9,297 nt of DNA, taken from contig JAUWSZ010000052.1 of NCBI GenBank assembly GCA_030609865.1, positions 1 through 9,297 on the forward strand. Reading direction: 5' to 3'. A model generated the notes under the pieces. The model made no database searches. It saw only the letters and a program-made list of their open reading frames with translations, and was not told the origin of the DNA. Source of the DNA: a bacterium (GTDB lineage: Bacteria; Desulfobacterota; DSWW01). The position numbers and the translations under genes are program-made. This document shows positions 1-6,267 of the stretch, piece after piece (the first letter of the stretch is position 1; every line of letters starts with the position of its first letter).

Positions 1-171
1 GAGGTGGATCCGCAGACCATGCAGGTGGTGGATCGAGACAGGGTATTTGCCGGCGGAGACATCGTTCGTGGCGCCGGCACCGTGGTGGAGGCGGTGGCCG
101 ACGGTCGCCGTGCGGCAATGGGTATCGACGAGCTGTTACGCAATAGCGAAAGGCGGAAGGACATAGATTGA
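1..171 (+). CDS. C-terminal end of a CrtI-like/GltD-like fusion flavoprotein (partial, 5' end outside window)
   Basis: Reading frame 1 is open from the first base to a TGA at 169-171 and gives 56 residues. They match the C-terminal ends of the two complete fusion proteins downstream. The shared features are a TMQVV stretch, VFAGGDIVRGAGTVVEAV and then DGRRAAM.ID. The GGD in this segment is the aspartate motif that closes the second FAD site in GltD-type flavoproteins. The tail after the match (ELLRNSERRKDID) is charged and unlike the other copies. The piece is therefore the end of a third member of the tandem family, most likely in the same operon, with 93 bases to the next start. Only the C-terminal NAD(P)H:FAD module end is visible, so presence of the N-terminal CrtI-like domain in this copy is inferred from its neighbours. 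A stand-alone GltD-like protein cannot be excluded. Confidence 0.85.
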   Translation, partial: EVDPQTMQVVDRDRVFAGGDIVRGAGTVVEAVADGRRAAMGIDELLRNSERRKDID

Positions 172-212
172 AGGGTCACCAGTAGCTGTTTCCGATAACG
201 AATTGGCCTCTC

Positions 213-241
213 GGGCGCGAGCGCGGGCGCGCAAGCGGGCG
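213..241. repeat. Short GC-rich 12-base tandem repeat in the leader of the first complete fusion gene
   Basis: GGGCG recurs at 213, 225 and 237 with an exact 12-base period. The first two units (GGGCGCGAGCGC and GGGCGCGCAAGC) agree at 9 of 12 positions, and the third keeps only its first five bases. The tract is almost pure G+C and stands out from the flanking spacer. It lies between the stop of the upstream gene and the ribosome binding site at 255-259. It could fold in mRNA or be simple slippage sequence; no function is shown. Confidence 0.45.
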
Positions 242-254
242 TGGGGTACAGAAA

Positions 255-259
255 AGAGG
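255..259 (+). promoter_or_regulatory. Ribosome binding site deciding the start at 265
   Basis: AGAGG lies five bases before the ATG at 265. The frame could be opened earlier at GTG 241, but that codon sits at the end of a GC-rich repeat with no purine-rich site in front. The ATG at 265 also lines the protein up with its paralogue: MKLLNDAVIRDRYD here against QILNNALIKDRYD after the paralogue's initiator. Confidence 0.7.
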
Positions 260-264
260 TGCCA

Positions 265-3141
265 ATGAAGCTGCTCAACGATGCGGTGATCAGGGATCGT
301 TATGACGTTGTGGTTGTGGGAGCTGGGATTGGCGGGCTGACCGCTGCCGCTCTGCTCGCGAAAAGGGGGCAGAGGGTTCTTGTCCTCGAGCAACACTACA
401 TCCCCGGGGGCTGCTGTACCGCGATTCGACGTAACGATGTCGCCATCGACGTGGGCGCAGCCTTGCTGTTCGGCTGGGACGACGAGACGAGTGCGCACCC
501 ATTCGTTATGAACGAACTCGAAGAAGAAATCGATCTGATTCCCCACGATTCGACCTACCGGATTCACCTGGGGAAGAAGACGGTCACCTTCTGGCGCGAC
601 CTGAACCGCTACCTTGATGAATTGACCGCCCTGTTTCCGAACCAGGACAGGGAAATCCGTGCCCTCTACCGCCATTGCAGCGAAACGTACGAAATCATGA
701 TGGGAATGGCCAAGTTCCCCGTGCCTCCCACAGAGATTCCCTTGATGGACGGGCTCAAGATGGCGCTCAAGGACCCCGTTGGCATGATGAAGATACAGAA
801 GCTGATGTCCATGTCCGGCGAGGATCTCCTGAGGAAATACATCACCGATCCGAAAACGGCGGATTTCTTCGATTTCCTGGTTGCTTCATGCACCACCTGC
901 ACGGTCAAAGAGAGCCCTGCGAGCATGGTGCTCGCTATCTTCATGAACATCCATCTCGGCGGGACGTGCTACCCCTCCGGTTCTCCCCAGATGCTTCCCA
1001 ACAAGCTCGAAAAGGCCATAGAGAAATTCGGCGGCCAGATCGTTTACCGAAAGATGGTGGACGAGATTTTGATCTGGAACGGCAAGGCCTACGGGGTTCG
1101 CTTGTCCGACGGAACCGAGATCCTGGCGGACAGCGTGGTTTCCAACGCCGACGTCTGGAAACTCTACGGCTCGTTGATCAAGCCGAAGCACATCAAGCCC
1201 AAGCGGATGGAGTGGGCGCAGGGATTCGACCCGACGCCGGCCATTCTGGTCCTCTACATCAGTGTGAAGGAGGAGGCCATTCCGGAAAGTACGCACCCGA
1301 TCGAATTCTATGTGCGTAGCCTCCACGATGTGCAGGGAGATAACTTCATGGTCTATATTCCCTCCCTCGAAGATCCGACCATTGCGCCGCCGGGTACGCA
1401 TTCTATCACGGTCATGGGGTCCAGCAAGATCGATTGGCCGCGCCCTCAGGATCGGTTGTATCGGTCGGAGGAATACAACAGGATGAAAGAAGAGGAGGCG
1501 GACAGGGTCCTTGATTTGCTGCAAGCGAACTATCTGCCGAATTTGAAGGAAAACATCATCAGCCTGGATATCGGCACCGCGTCGACCATCGAACGCTACA
1601 CACTGAAGTACAAGGGGAACATAGGCGGGCCGAAGGTCACGACGGAACAGTTCTTCTTCAACCGGCTGAAAGCGCGCAGCGAATGGAAGAATCTCTACTG
1701 TGTCGGTGACTCGACCGCCATGGGGGAAGGCGTCGTTTCCGTAACCATGTCGGGCGTGGGTGCGGCCAACCAGGTCCTGAAAGACAAGGGGTTGTTGACG
1801 TACCGGCCTAGGGCGTTTGCCAAAGATTGCGTCAACATGATCGAGGGCAAGCCCTGGACCCCGACCCCGGATCCAGGAGAACCGATTACAGAGGAATCAG
1901 CCAAGAGAATCGGCAGGGACTGCCAGCATTGTGAAGATCCGGAATGTCAGACCGCCTGCCCGGCAAACATCGAAACGAGCCTGTTCGCCCGGCGTATCGA
2001 GTCCGGGAACTTCACGGGTGCGGCGAGGGTGCTGCGGGAGGTGAACCCCCTTTCGGAGGTCTGCGGGTACATCTGTCCAGCCGAGCAGTTCTGCGAAAAG
2101 AAGTGCAGCCGCCTGGACTTCGCCGACCGACCCGTGCGAATCCGGGAACTGCATGGGTGGGTCTGCGGCCACGTGTCCAAATTCGAAGGATGGGAGCGGT
2201 CTGTTGCTCCGCAGAACGGACGGAAGGTGGCCGTGGTCGGCGCCGGACCGGGTGGCCTCACCTGCGCCCATTATCTGGCACGTCTTGGCTACCAGGTGGA
2301 TATCAAGGACAAGGCGAAGGGGCCTGGCGGGATGCTGACGCATGCGGTTCCCGACTTCCGTCTGCCGGACGAGGTTGTGGCGCGCGAGATAGAAGGGTTG
2401 AGCCTTCCGGGCATGGCCTTCCAGTACGCGAAGACCCTGGGTAAAGACTTCACCGTTGCAGACCTGGAAGGGGACTATCATGCCGTCTTCCTGGCCCCGG
2501 GGTTGTGGTCGGGCCGAACGCTCAACATACCCGGTATGGAGAAGGCGAAGATGACGGACGGGCTGGGGTTCCTCCAGTCCTGCCGGGAAAATGGGAAGGG
2601 CAAGGTCGGGAAGAACGTGGTGGTTATCGGTGGAGGCAGCGTGGCGTCGGATGCTGCTGTTTCCGCCGTGCGGTGCGGCGCAAAGAAGGTAACGCTCGTA
2701 TGCCTCGAAGGCCCTGAGGAAATGCCCTGCCTCAAGAGTGAAATCGTCGAAATGAAGAGCCATGGGATCAAGATCGAGAACGGGTGGGGACCGAAGGCTG
2801 AGGCCTCGAGATCCAAGCTCTCCTTCGCGCGCTGCACGTCTGTGTTCAATGAGAGCGGAGCGTTTCGTCCCGTTTTCGATGAATCGAAAACTATGGAGAT
2901 GGGTTTCGATCAGGTGATTCTGGCTGTGGGCCAGCGAACAGAACCGGCTCTGGCGAAGTACCTGAAGAAGGAATTCGGCACGGAGGATCGGCTGGAAGTG
3001 GATGCGGAGACCATGCAAGTGGTCGGGCGAAGCGGGGTGTTTGCCGGTGGGGACATCGTTCGCGGAGCCGGGACGGTCGTCGAGGCCGTAGGCGACGGAC
3101 GTCGTGCGGCAATGGCCATCGACGCGTGGTTGGAAGAGTAG
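265..3141 (+). CDS. Fusion oxidoreductase: CrtI-like FAD domain + two [4Fe-4S] domain + GltD/NfnB-like NAD(P)H:FAD domain (copy 2 of the array)
   Basis: The product has 958 residues. The N-terminal half is a phytoene desaturase/carotenoid isomerase-type flavoprotein: GAGIGG at 19-24, PGGCC at 47-51, a YPSGSPQ substrate-domain motif, and closing VGDS at 480-483. A conserved linker (EGKPWTP, PITEESA) leads to a GltD-type Fe-S domain with Cys 553, 556, 561, 565 and Cys 600, 604, 610, 614. The spacings (C-x2-C-x4-C-x3-C and C-x3-C-x5-C-x3-C) are those of GltD and dihydropyrimidine dehydrogenase. The last third has a second FAD motif (GAGPGG, 659-664), a nicotinamide-nucleotide motif (GGGSVA, 789-794) and GGD at 928-930. 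Inferred role: electrons pass between NAD(P)H and a hydrophobic substrate through two FADs and two clusters, making a self-sufficient saturase or desaturase. The substrate is unknown. There is no signal peptide or transmembrane segment, so it is cytoplasmic, perhaps membrane-associated through a Met-rich helix near 162-192. It is followed 12 bases later by its paralogue, so the two are very likely co-transcribed. Confidence 0.9.
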   Translation: MKLLNDAVIRDRYDVVVVGAGIGGLTAAALLAKRGQRVLVLEQHYIPGGCCTAIRRNDVAIDVGAALLFGWDDETSAHPFVMNELEEEIDLIPHDSTYRIHLGKKTVTFWRDLNRYLDELTALFPNQDREIRALYRHCSETYEIMMGMAKFPVPPTEIPLMDGLKMALKDPVGMMKIQKLMSMSGEDLLRKYITDPKTADFFDFLVASCTTCTVKESPASMVLAIFMNIHLGGTCYPSGSPQMLPNKLEKAIEKFGGQIVYRKMVDEILIWNGKAYGVRLSDGTEILADSVVSNADVWKLYGSLIKPKHIKPKRMEWAQGFDPTPAILVLYISVKEEAIPESTHPIEFYVRSLHDVQGDNFMVYIPSLEDPTIAPPGTHSITVMGSSKIDWPRPQDRLYRSEEYNRMKEEEADRVLDLLQANYLPNLKENIISLDIGTASTIERYTLKYKGNIGGPKVTTEQFFFNRLKARSEWKNLYCVGDSTAMGEGVVSVTMSGVGAANQVLKDKGLLTYRPRAFAKDCVNMIEGKPWTPTPDPGEPITEESAKRIGRDCQHCEDPECQTACPANIETSLFARRIESGNFTGAARVLREVNPLSEVCGYICPAEQFCEKKCSRLDFADRPVRIRELHGWVCGHVSKFEGWERSVAPQNGRKVAVVGAGPGGLTCAHYLARLGYQVDIKDKAKGPGGMLTHAVPDFRLPDEVVAREIEGLSLPGMAFQYAKTLGKDFTVADLEGDYHAVFLAPGLWSGRTLNIPGMEKAKMTDGLGFLQSCRENGKGKVGKNVVVIGGGSVASDAAVSAVRCGAKKVTLVCLEGPEEMPCLKSEIVEMKSHGIKIENGWGPKAEASRSKLSFARCTSVFNESGAFRPVFDESKTMEMGFDQVILAVGQRTEPALAKYLKKEFGTEDRLEVDAETMQVVGRSGVFAGGDIVRGAGTVVEAVGDGRRAAMAIDAWLEE

Positions 3142-3149
3142 GGAAGGGA
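3140..3149 (+). promoter_or_regulatory. Ribosome binding site for the GTG-started second complete fusion gene
   Basis: The purine run AGGGAAGGGA begins at the second base of the upstream TAG stop codon and ends four bases before GTG 3154. It offers two possible Shine-Dalgarno registers (AGGGA at 3140-3144, AAGGGA at 3144-3149). Its overlap with the upstream stop suggests translational coupling of the two fusion genes. It supports a GTG start, since no ATG occurs in frame near the beginning and the first in-frame Met codon falls at residue 46, past the FAD motif. Confidence 0.65.
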
Positions 3150-3153
3150 ACAA

Positions 3154-6051
3154 GTGCAGATACTGAACAATGCCCTGATTAAAGATCGATATGACGTGGT
3201 GGTCGTGGGGGCAGGGATTGGGGGGCTGACCGCCGCCGCCCTGTTGGCCAAGAAGGGGATTCAGGTCCTGCTCATCGAGCAGCACTATATGCCGGGAGGG
3301 TGCTGTGGGTCCATTCGGCGTCAGGGCATCACGATGGACGTGGGAGCTACGGTTCTCTATGGGTTCGGGGAGAGGGGATACAACACCCACCGGTTCGTGA
3401 TGAACGAGCTGGAAGAAGACATCGACATGATTCCCCGTGAAGCGATCTATCACATGCACGTCGATGAGTACAGCATCATCTTCTGGCTGGAATTCGAGCC
3501 CTTTTTCAAGCAGCTGGTGGAACTCTTTCCGGACCAGGAGAAGGAACTCAGGCATTTCTATGACTATCTGTTCAACCTCTATGAAAGCACGATCCTGAAG
3601 AACGAAACGATCGTTCCGCCCACTGAGATGTCCCCGAAAGAGAACCTGAAGGCACTATTGAAGAACCCGGTGGGTATGGTCAAGATGCTCTCGATGATGT
3701 CCAAGAGTGCGGAGAGCGTTTTTGAGAAATTCTTCACGGACCGCAAGGTCGTCGACTTCTTCGACATGCTGACCCGTACCTTTTCTTACGTCGATGCGGA
3801 TGAGTGTCCGGCGGTTCTTTCGATCACCATGTTTGCCGACAACCATATCGGTGGGGCTTACTATCCGTCCGGCTCTCCGCAGATGCTTTCCAACAAACTG
3901 GAAAGGGCGATCGAACGGTATGGAGGCGAGATCCTTTACCGTCACCTTGTGGATGAGATTCTCATCACCGACGGAAGGGCCGGTGGGGTTCGTCTGGCAA
4001 ACGGCGTCGAGATCAAGGCCGACCGGGTTGTTTCGGATGCAGCGATCTGGAACCTTTACGGAAAGCTGGTAAGGCAGGAACACATTAAACCGAAACGGAT
4101 GAAATGGGCCCAGGACTTTGTTCCGTGTCACAGCAATTTGATGCTCTATATCGGTGCGGATGCGAAGGCGATTCCGGAGGACGCCCGTCCGATGGAGATC
4201 ATCATCGAGGATCCTAAAAAGGTAGACGGCCACGGCATCACCGTATACATCCCGACCCTTATCGACCCGGCCGTGAGCCCGCCGGATACTTGCTCGATAA
4301 CGATCACGGCTGTTTCGACCTTGGAATGGCCCCGTCCCACCGACCCTGCGTATCAGTCTGAAAAATACAAGCAGATGAAGGAGCAGGAAGCAGAGAAGGT
4401 CCTGGACAGGCTGAAGACGCGTTTTCCGAATTTGAGAAAGCACATCAAATCCATGGAAATCGGAACGCCGAGCACCATAGAACGATACACCCTCAAGAGT
4501 TGGGGGAATGTGGGGGGCCCGAAGCAGATGCTCGGCCAGGACATGATGAAACGGCTCAAGGCCCGGAGCGATTGGAAGAATCTGTACCTGGTCGGTGACT
4601 CAACGGTCATGGGGTTGGGTGTCCTGCCTGCCACAACTTCCGGGATCGGTGCGGCCAACATGGTCTTGAAGGACATGGGGCTCAAGGAATATACGCCTCG
4701 TTCTTTTCCGCGACAGTTCATCCATTTCACAGAAGGAAAGCCATGGACCCCTGAGCCGGATCGTTTGCAGCCGATCACGGAAGATTCGGCCATGCGCATG
4801 GCCCGTGCTTGTGATCATTGCGAAGAAGCGGGTTGTATCAGGGCCTGTCCGGCCGGCATGGATCTCGTGGGCTTTCACCGGCGGGTCGAGTCCGGCAATT
4901 TCGCCGGGGCGGCCCGGTCCTTGCGGGAGATGAACCCGCTGGCGGAGATCTGTGGCCACGTCTGCCCGGCGGAACGGTTCTGTCAGAAGGAATGCAACCG
5001 CCTGGACTACGCTGAGCAGCCCGTGCGCATCGCCGATCTTCATGCCTGGGTGTGCGGCCATGTCGAGGAGAGCGAGGGCTGGGAACGGTATGTGCCGTCC
5101 GAGAACGGCCGCCGGGTCGTCGTCGTTGGATCGGGCCCGGCCGGCTTGGCCTGCGCCCACTATCTGGCCCGTCTTGGATCCAGAGTGGATATCCTGGAGA
5201 AGGCGGAGAGGCCCGGCGGGATGCTGGCAATGGCCCTTCCTCCTTTCCGTATGTCCGACGATGTGCTTGCTCGAGAAATCGATGGGATGACCCTTGCCGG
5301 TATGCGTTTCGAGTATGGAAAGACCCTGGGCAAGGACTATTCGATCTCTGATCTGGAGGATGAGTACGATGCGGTCTTCCTGGCCCCGGGATTGTGGTCC
5401 GGCCGGGAGATCGAGGTCCCGGGTGCGGAGAAGGCAGAAACGATCGACGCCCTGCGTCTCCTCTGCTCCTATCGGCGCGAGGGTCGGGTGGAGGTTGGGA
5501 AGAAGGTCGTCATCATCGGTGGTGGGAGCGTGGCTACGGACGCAGCCCTTGCAGCAAGAGACTCGGGTGCCGAGAGGGTTTCCCTGGTTTGTCTCGAGGG
5601 GGAGGGTGAGATGCCGGCACTGCCCGGCGAGGTGGCCGAATTGAAAAGACTGGGAATCGAGATTCTGCATGGATGGGGTCCGAAAGCCTTTCTTTCCGGA
5701 AGGAAAATGTCCTTCATTGCGTGTTCGTCCGTCTTTGACGACCGGAACAGGTTTCAACCGATCTACGATGAATCGAGATCGATGGAGATGGAGCTTGACA
5801 ACCTGATCTGGGCGGTAGGCCAGGGAGTGGAGCCTCCACTGGCGGAGTATCTGAACAAGGAGTTCGGTTGCGATGGGTTGATCTCGGTAGATGAAAACAC
5901 GATGCAGGTGGCGGGCCGCCCCGGCGTATTTGCGGGCGGGGATATCGTTCGAGGAGCAGGTACGGTGGTGGAGGCGGTAGGTGACGGACGTCGTGCCGCA
6001 ATGGCCATCGACGCCTGGCTGACGGAGCAGGGCAAAGGCAACGGTGAATAA
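3154..6051 (+). CDS. Fusion oxidoreductase: CrtI-like FAD domain + two [4Fe-4S] domain + GltD/NfnB-like NAD(P)H:FAD domain (copy 3 of the array)
   Basis: The product has 965 residues from a GTG start. It is a full-length paralogue of the preceding gene with the same three-part layout: GAGIGG 19-24, PGGCC 47-51, VGDS 480-483, Cys 553/556/561/565 and 600/604/610/614, GSGPAG 659-664, GGGSVA 789-794 and GGD 928-930. Every landmark has the same residue number as in copy 2, and the few one-residue indels cancel out. Conservation by eye is highest in the FAD, Fe-S and nucleotide-binding parts. It is lowest across residues about 65-230, the presumed substrate-facing part of the CrtI-like domain, which suggests a different substrate or reaction step. 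The C-terminus carries an extra tail (TEQGKGNGE). Expected activity is NAD(P)H-linked reduction, or the reverse oxidation, of an unsaturated lipid-like molecule; this is inference. Both proteins could also form a hetero-oligomer. After this gene comes a 216-base gap with a palindromic repeat, so the first transcription unit may end here. Confidence 0.9.
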   Translation: MQILNNALIKDRYDVVVVGAGIGGLTAAALLAKKGIQVLLIEQHYMPGGCCGSIRRQGITMDVGATVLYGFGERGYNTHRFVMNELEEDIDMIPREAIYHMHVDEYSIIFWLEFEPFFKQLVELFPDQEKELRHFYDYLFNLYESTILKNETIVPPTEMSPKENLKALLKNPVGMVKMLSMMSKSAESVFEKFFTDRKVVDFFDMLTRTFSYVDADECPAVLSITMFADNHIGGAYYPSGSPQMLSNKLERAIERYGGEILYRHLVDEILITDGRAGGVRLANGVEIKADRVVSDAAIWNLYGKLVRQEHIKPKRMKWAQDFVPCHSNLMLYIGADAKAIPEDARPMEIIIEDPKKVDGHGITVYIPTLIDPAVSPPDTCSITITAVSTLEWPRPTDPAYQSEKYKQMKEQEAEKVLDRLKTRFPNLRKHIKSMEIGTPSTIERYTLKSWGNVGGPKQMLGQDMMKRLKARSDWKNLYLVGDSTVMGLGVLPATTSGIGAANMVLKDMGLKEYTPRSFPRQFIHFTEGKPWTPEPDRLQPITEDSAMRMARACDHCEEAGCIRACPAGMDLVGFHRRVESGNFAGAARSLREMNPLAEICGHVCPAERFCQKECNRLDYAEQPVRIADLHAWVCGHVEESEGWERYVPSENGRRVVVVGSGPAGLACAHYLARLGSRVDILEKAERPGGMLAMALPPFRMSDDVLAREIDGMTLAGMRFEYGKTLGKDYSISDLEDEYDAVFLAPGLWSGREIEVPGAEKAETIDALRLLCSYRREGRVEVGKKVVIIGGGSVATDAALAARDSGAERVSLVCLEGEGEMPALPGEVAELKRLGIEILHGWGPKAFLSGRKMSFIACSSVFDDRNRFQPIYDESRSMEMELDNLIWAVGQGVEPPLAEYLNKEFGCDGLISVDENTMQVAGRPGVFAGGDIVRGAGTVVEAVGDGRRAAMAIDAWLTEQGKGNGE

Positions 6052-6054
6052 TCA

Positions 6055-6188
6055 GGTATTAGGTCTTAGGTATTAGGTATTAGCCCACCCCGCTTCCATC
6101 CGTTCGAGGACGAGGACGAGAACGATCGACAGTCCTTGTGGCGTGGGAAGGGCTGGGAGCTAATACCTAACTGCTAATGCCTAACAGC
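6055..6188. repeat. Imperfect palindromic intergenic element built from heptamer repeats (GGTATTA / TAATACC)
   Basis: The left arm has four tandem heptamers: GGTATTA at 6055, 6069 and 6076, and a GGTCTTA variant at 6062. The right arm carries the reverse complement, TAATACC at 6161, followed by degenerate units TAACTGC, TAATGCC and TAACAGCC to about 6188. The perfect core of the inverted repeat is 12 bases (6073-6084 against 6159-6170). Pairing continues inward with mismatches between about 6085-6097 (CCACCCCGCTTCC) and 6145-6158 (GGGAAGGGCTGGGA). The whole could fold as a long hairpin around a 45-60 base centre. It has no coding capacity and no T-run, so it is not a standard intrinsic terminator. 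It looks like a dispersed REP or MITE-type element; confirming that needs other genomic copies, which cannot be seen here. Confidence 0.75.
6105..6125. repeat. CGAGGA hexamer tandem repeat inside the centre of the palindromic element
   Basis: CGAGGA occurs at 6105 and 6111, then CGAGAA at 6117 and CGA at 6123, all in a strict six-base period. It forms the unpaired centre of the surrounding inverted repeat, so it probably belongs to the same element and is not an independent feature. Confidence 0.55.
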
Positions 6189-6250
6189 CAGGACCCCGGG
6201 GTGGACGGGTCGCTTGTGATCCTCGTGTTTCTTGCTAACGGGAAACAGCC

Positions 6251-6264
6251 AAGGAGGGGGGAGG
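6251..6264 (+). promoter_or_regulatory. Strong ribosome binding site deciding the start at 6268
   Basis: AAGGAGG at 6251-6257 matches the anti-Shine-Dalgarno consensus and lies 10 bases before ATG 6268. A second GGGGAGG follows immediately at 6258-6264. It rules out the longer opening at TTG 6232, which would place this site inside the coding sequence and add 12 residues before the normal N-terminus of the FAD fold. Confidence 0.8.
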
Positions 6265-6267
6265 CAT

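Noticed and set aside
241..264. Upstream GTG start for the first complete fusion gene
   Set aside because: It has no ribosome binding site and sits in a GC-rich repeat; ATG 265 has AGAGG five bases upstream and matches the paralogue's N-terminus.
3001..3120. Recent gene conversion among the three C-terminal ends, suggested by near-identical protein sequence
   Set aside because: The DNA differs at many third codon positions between the copies, which fits purifying selection on old duplicates and not recent sequence exchange.
3139..3156. TAG stop in the same frame between the two fusion genes, raising possible read-through or pyrrolysine insertion to a double-length protein
   Set aside because: A purine-rich ribosome binding site and a GTG start follow at once, and the downstream protein begins in register with its paralogue, so two separate proteins explain the data.
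1897..3555. Open frame of 552 codons on the minus strand across the boundary of the two fusion genes
   Set aside because: It lies antisense to two strongly supported genes, has no recognisable motif, spans their junction, and is rich in His, Pro and Arg as expected of a GC-biased shadow frame.
6055..6188. CRISPR array or attachment site
   Set aside because: Units are only seven bases, are contiguous without spacers, and occur in inverted arms; no cas gene, integrase or tRNA is nearby.
6232..6267. Upstream TTG start for the 518-residue protein
   Set aside because: It would translate through the strong AAGGAGG site at 6251-6257; ATG 6268 gives the normal N-terminus of the FAD fold.
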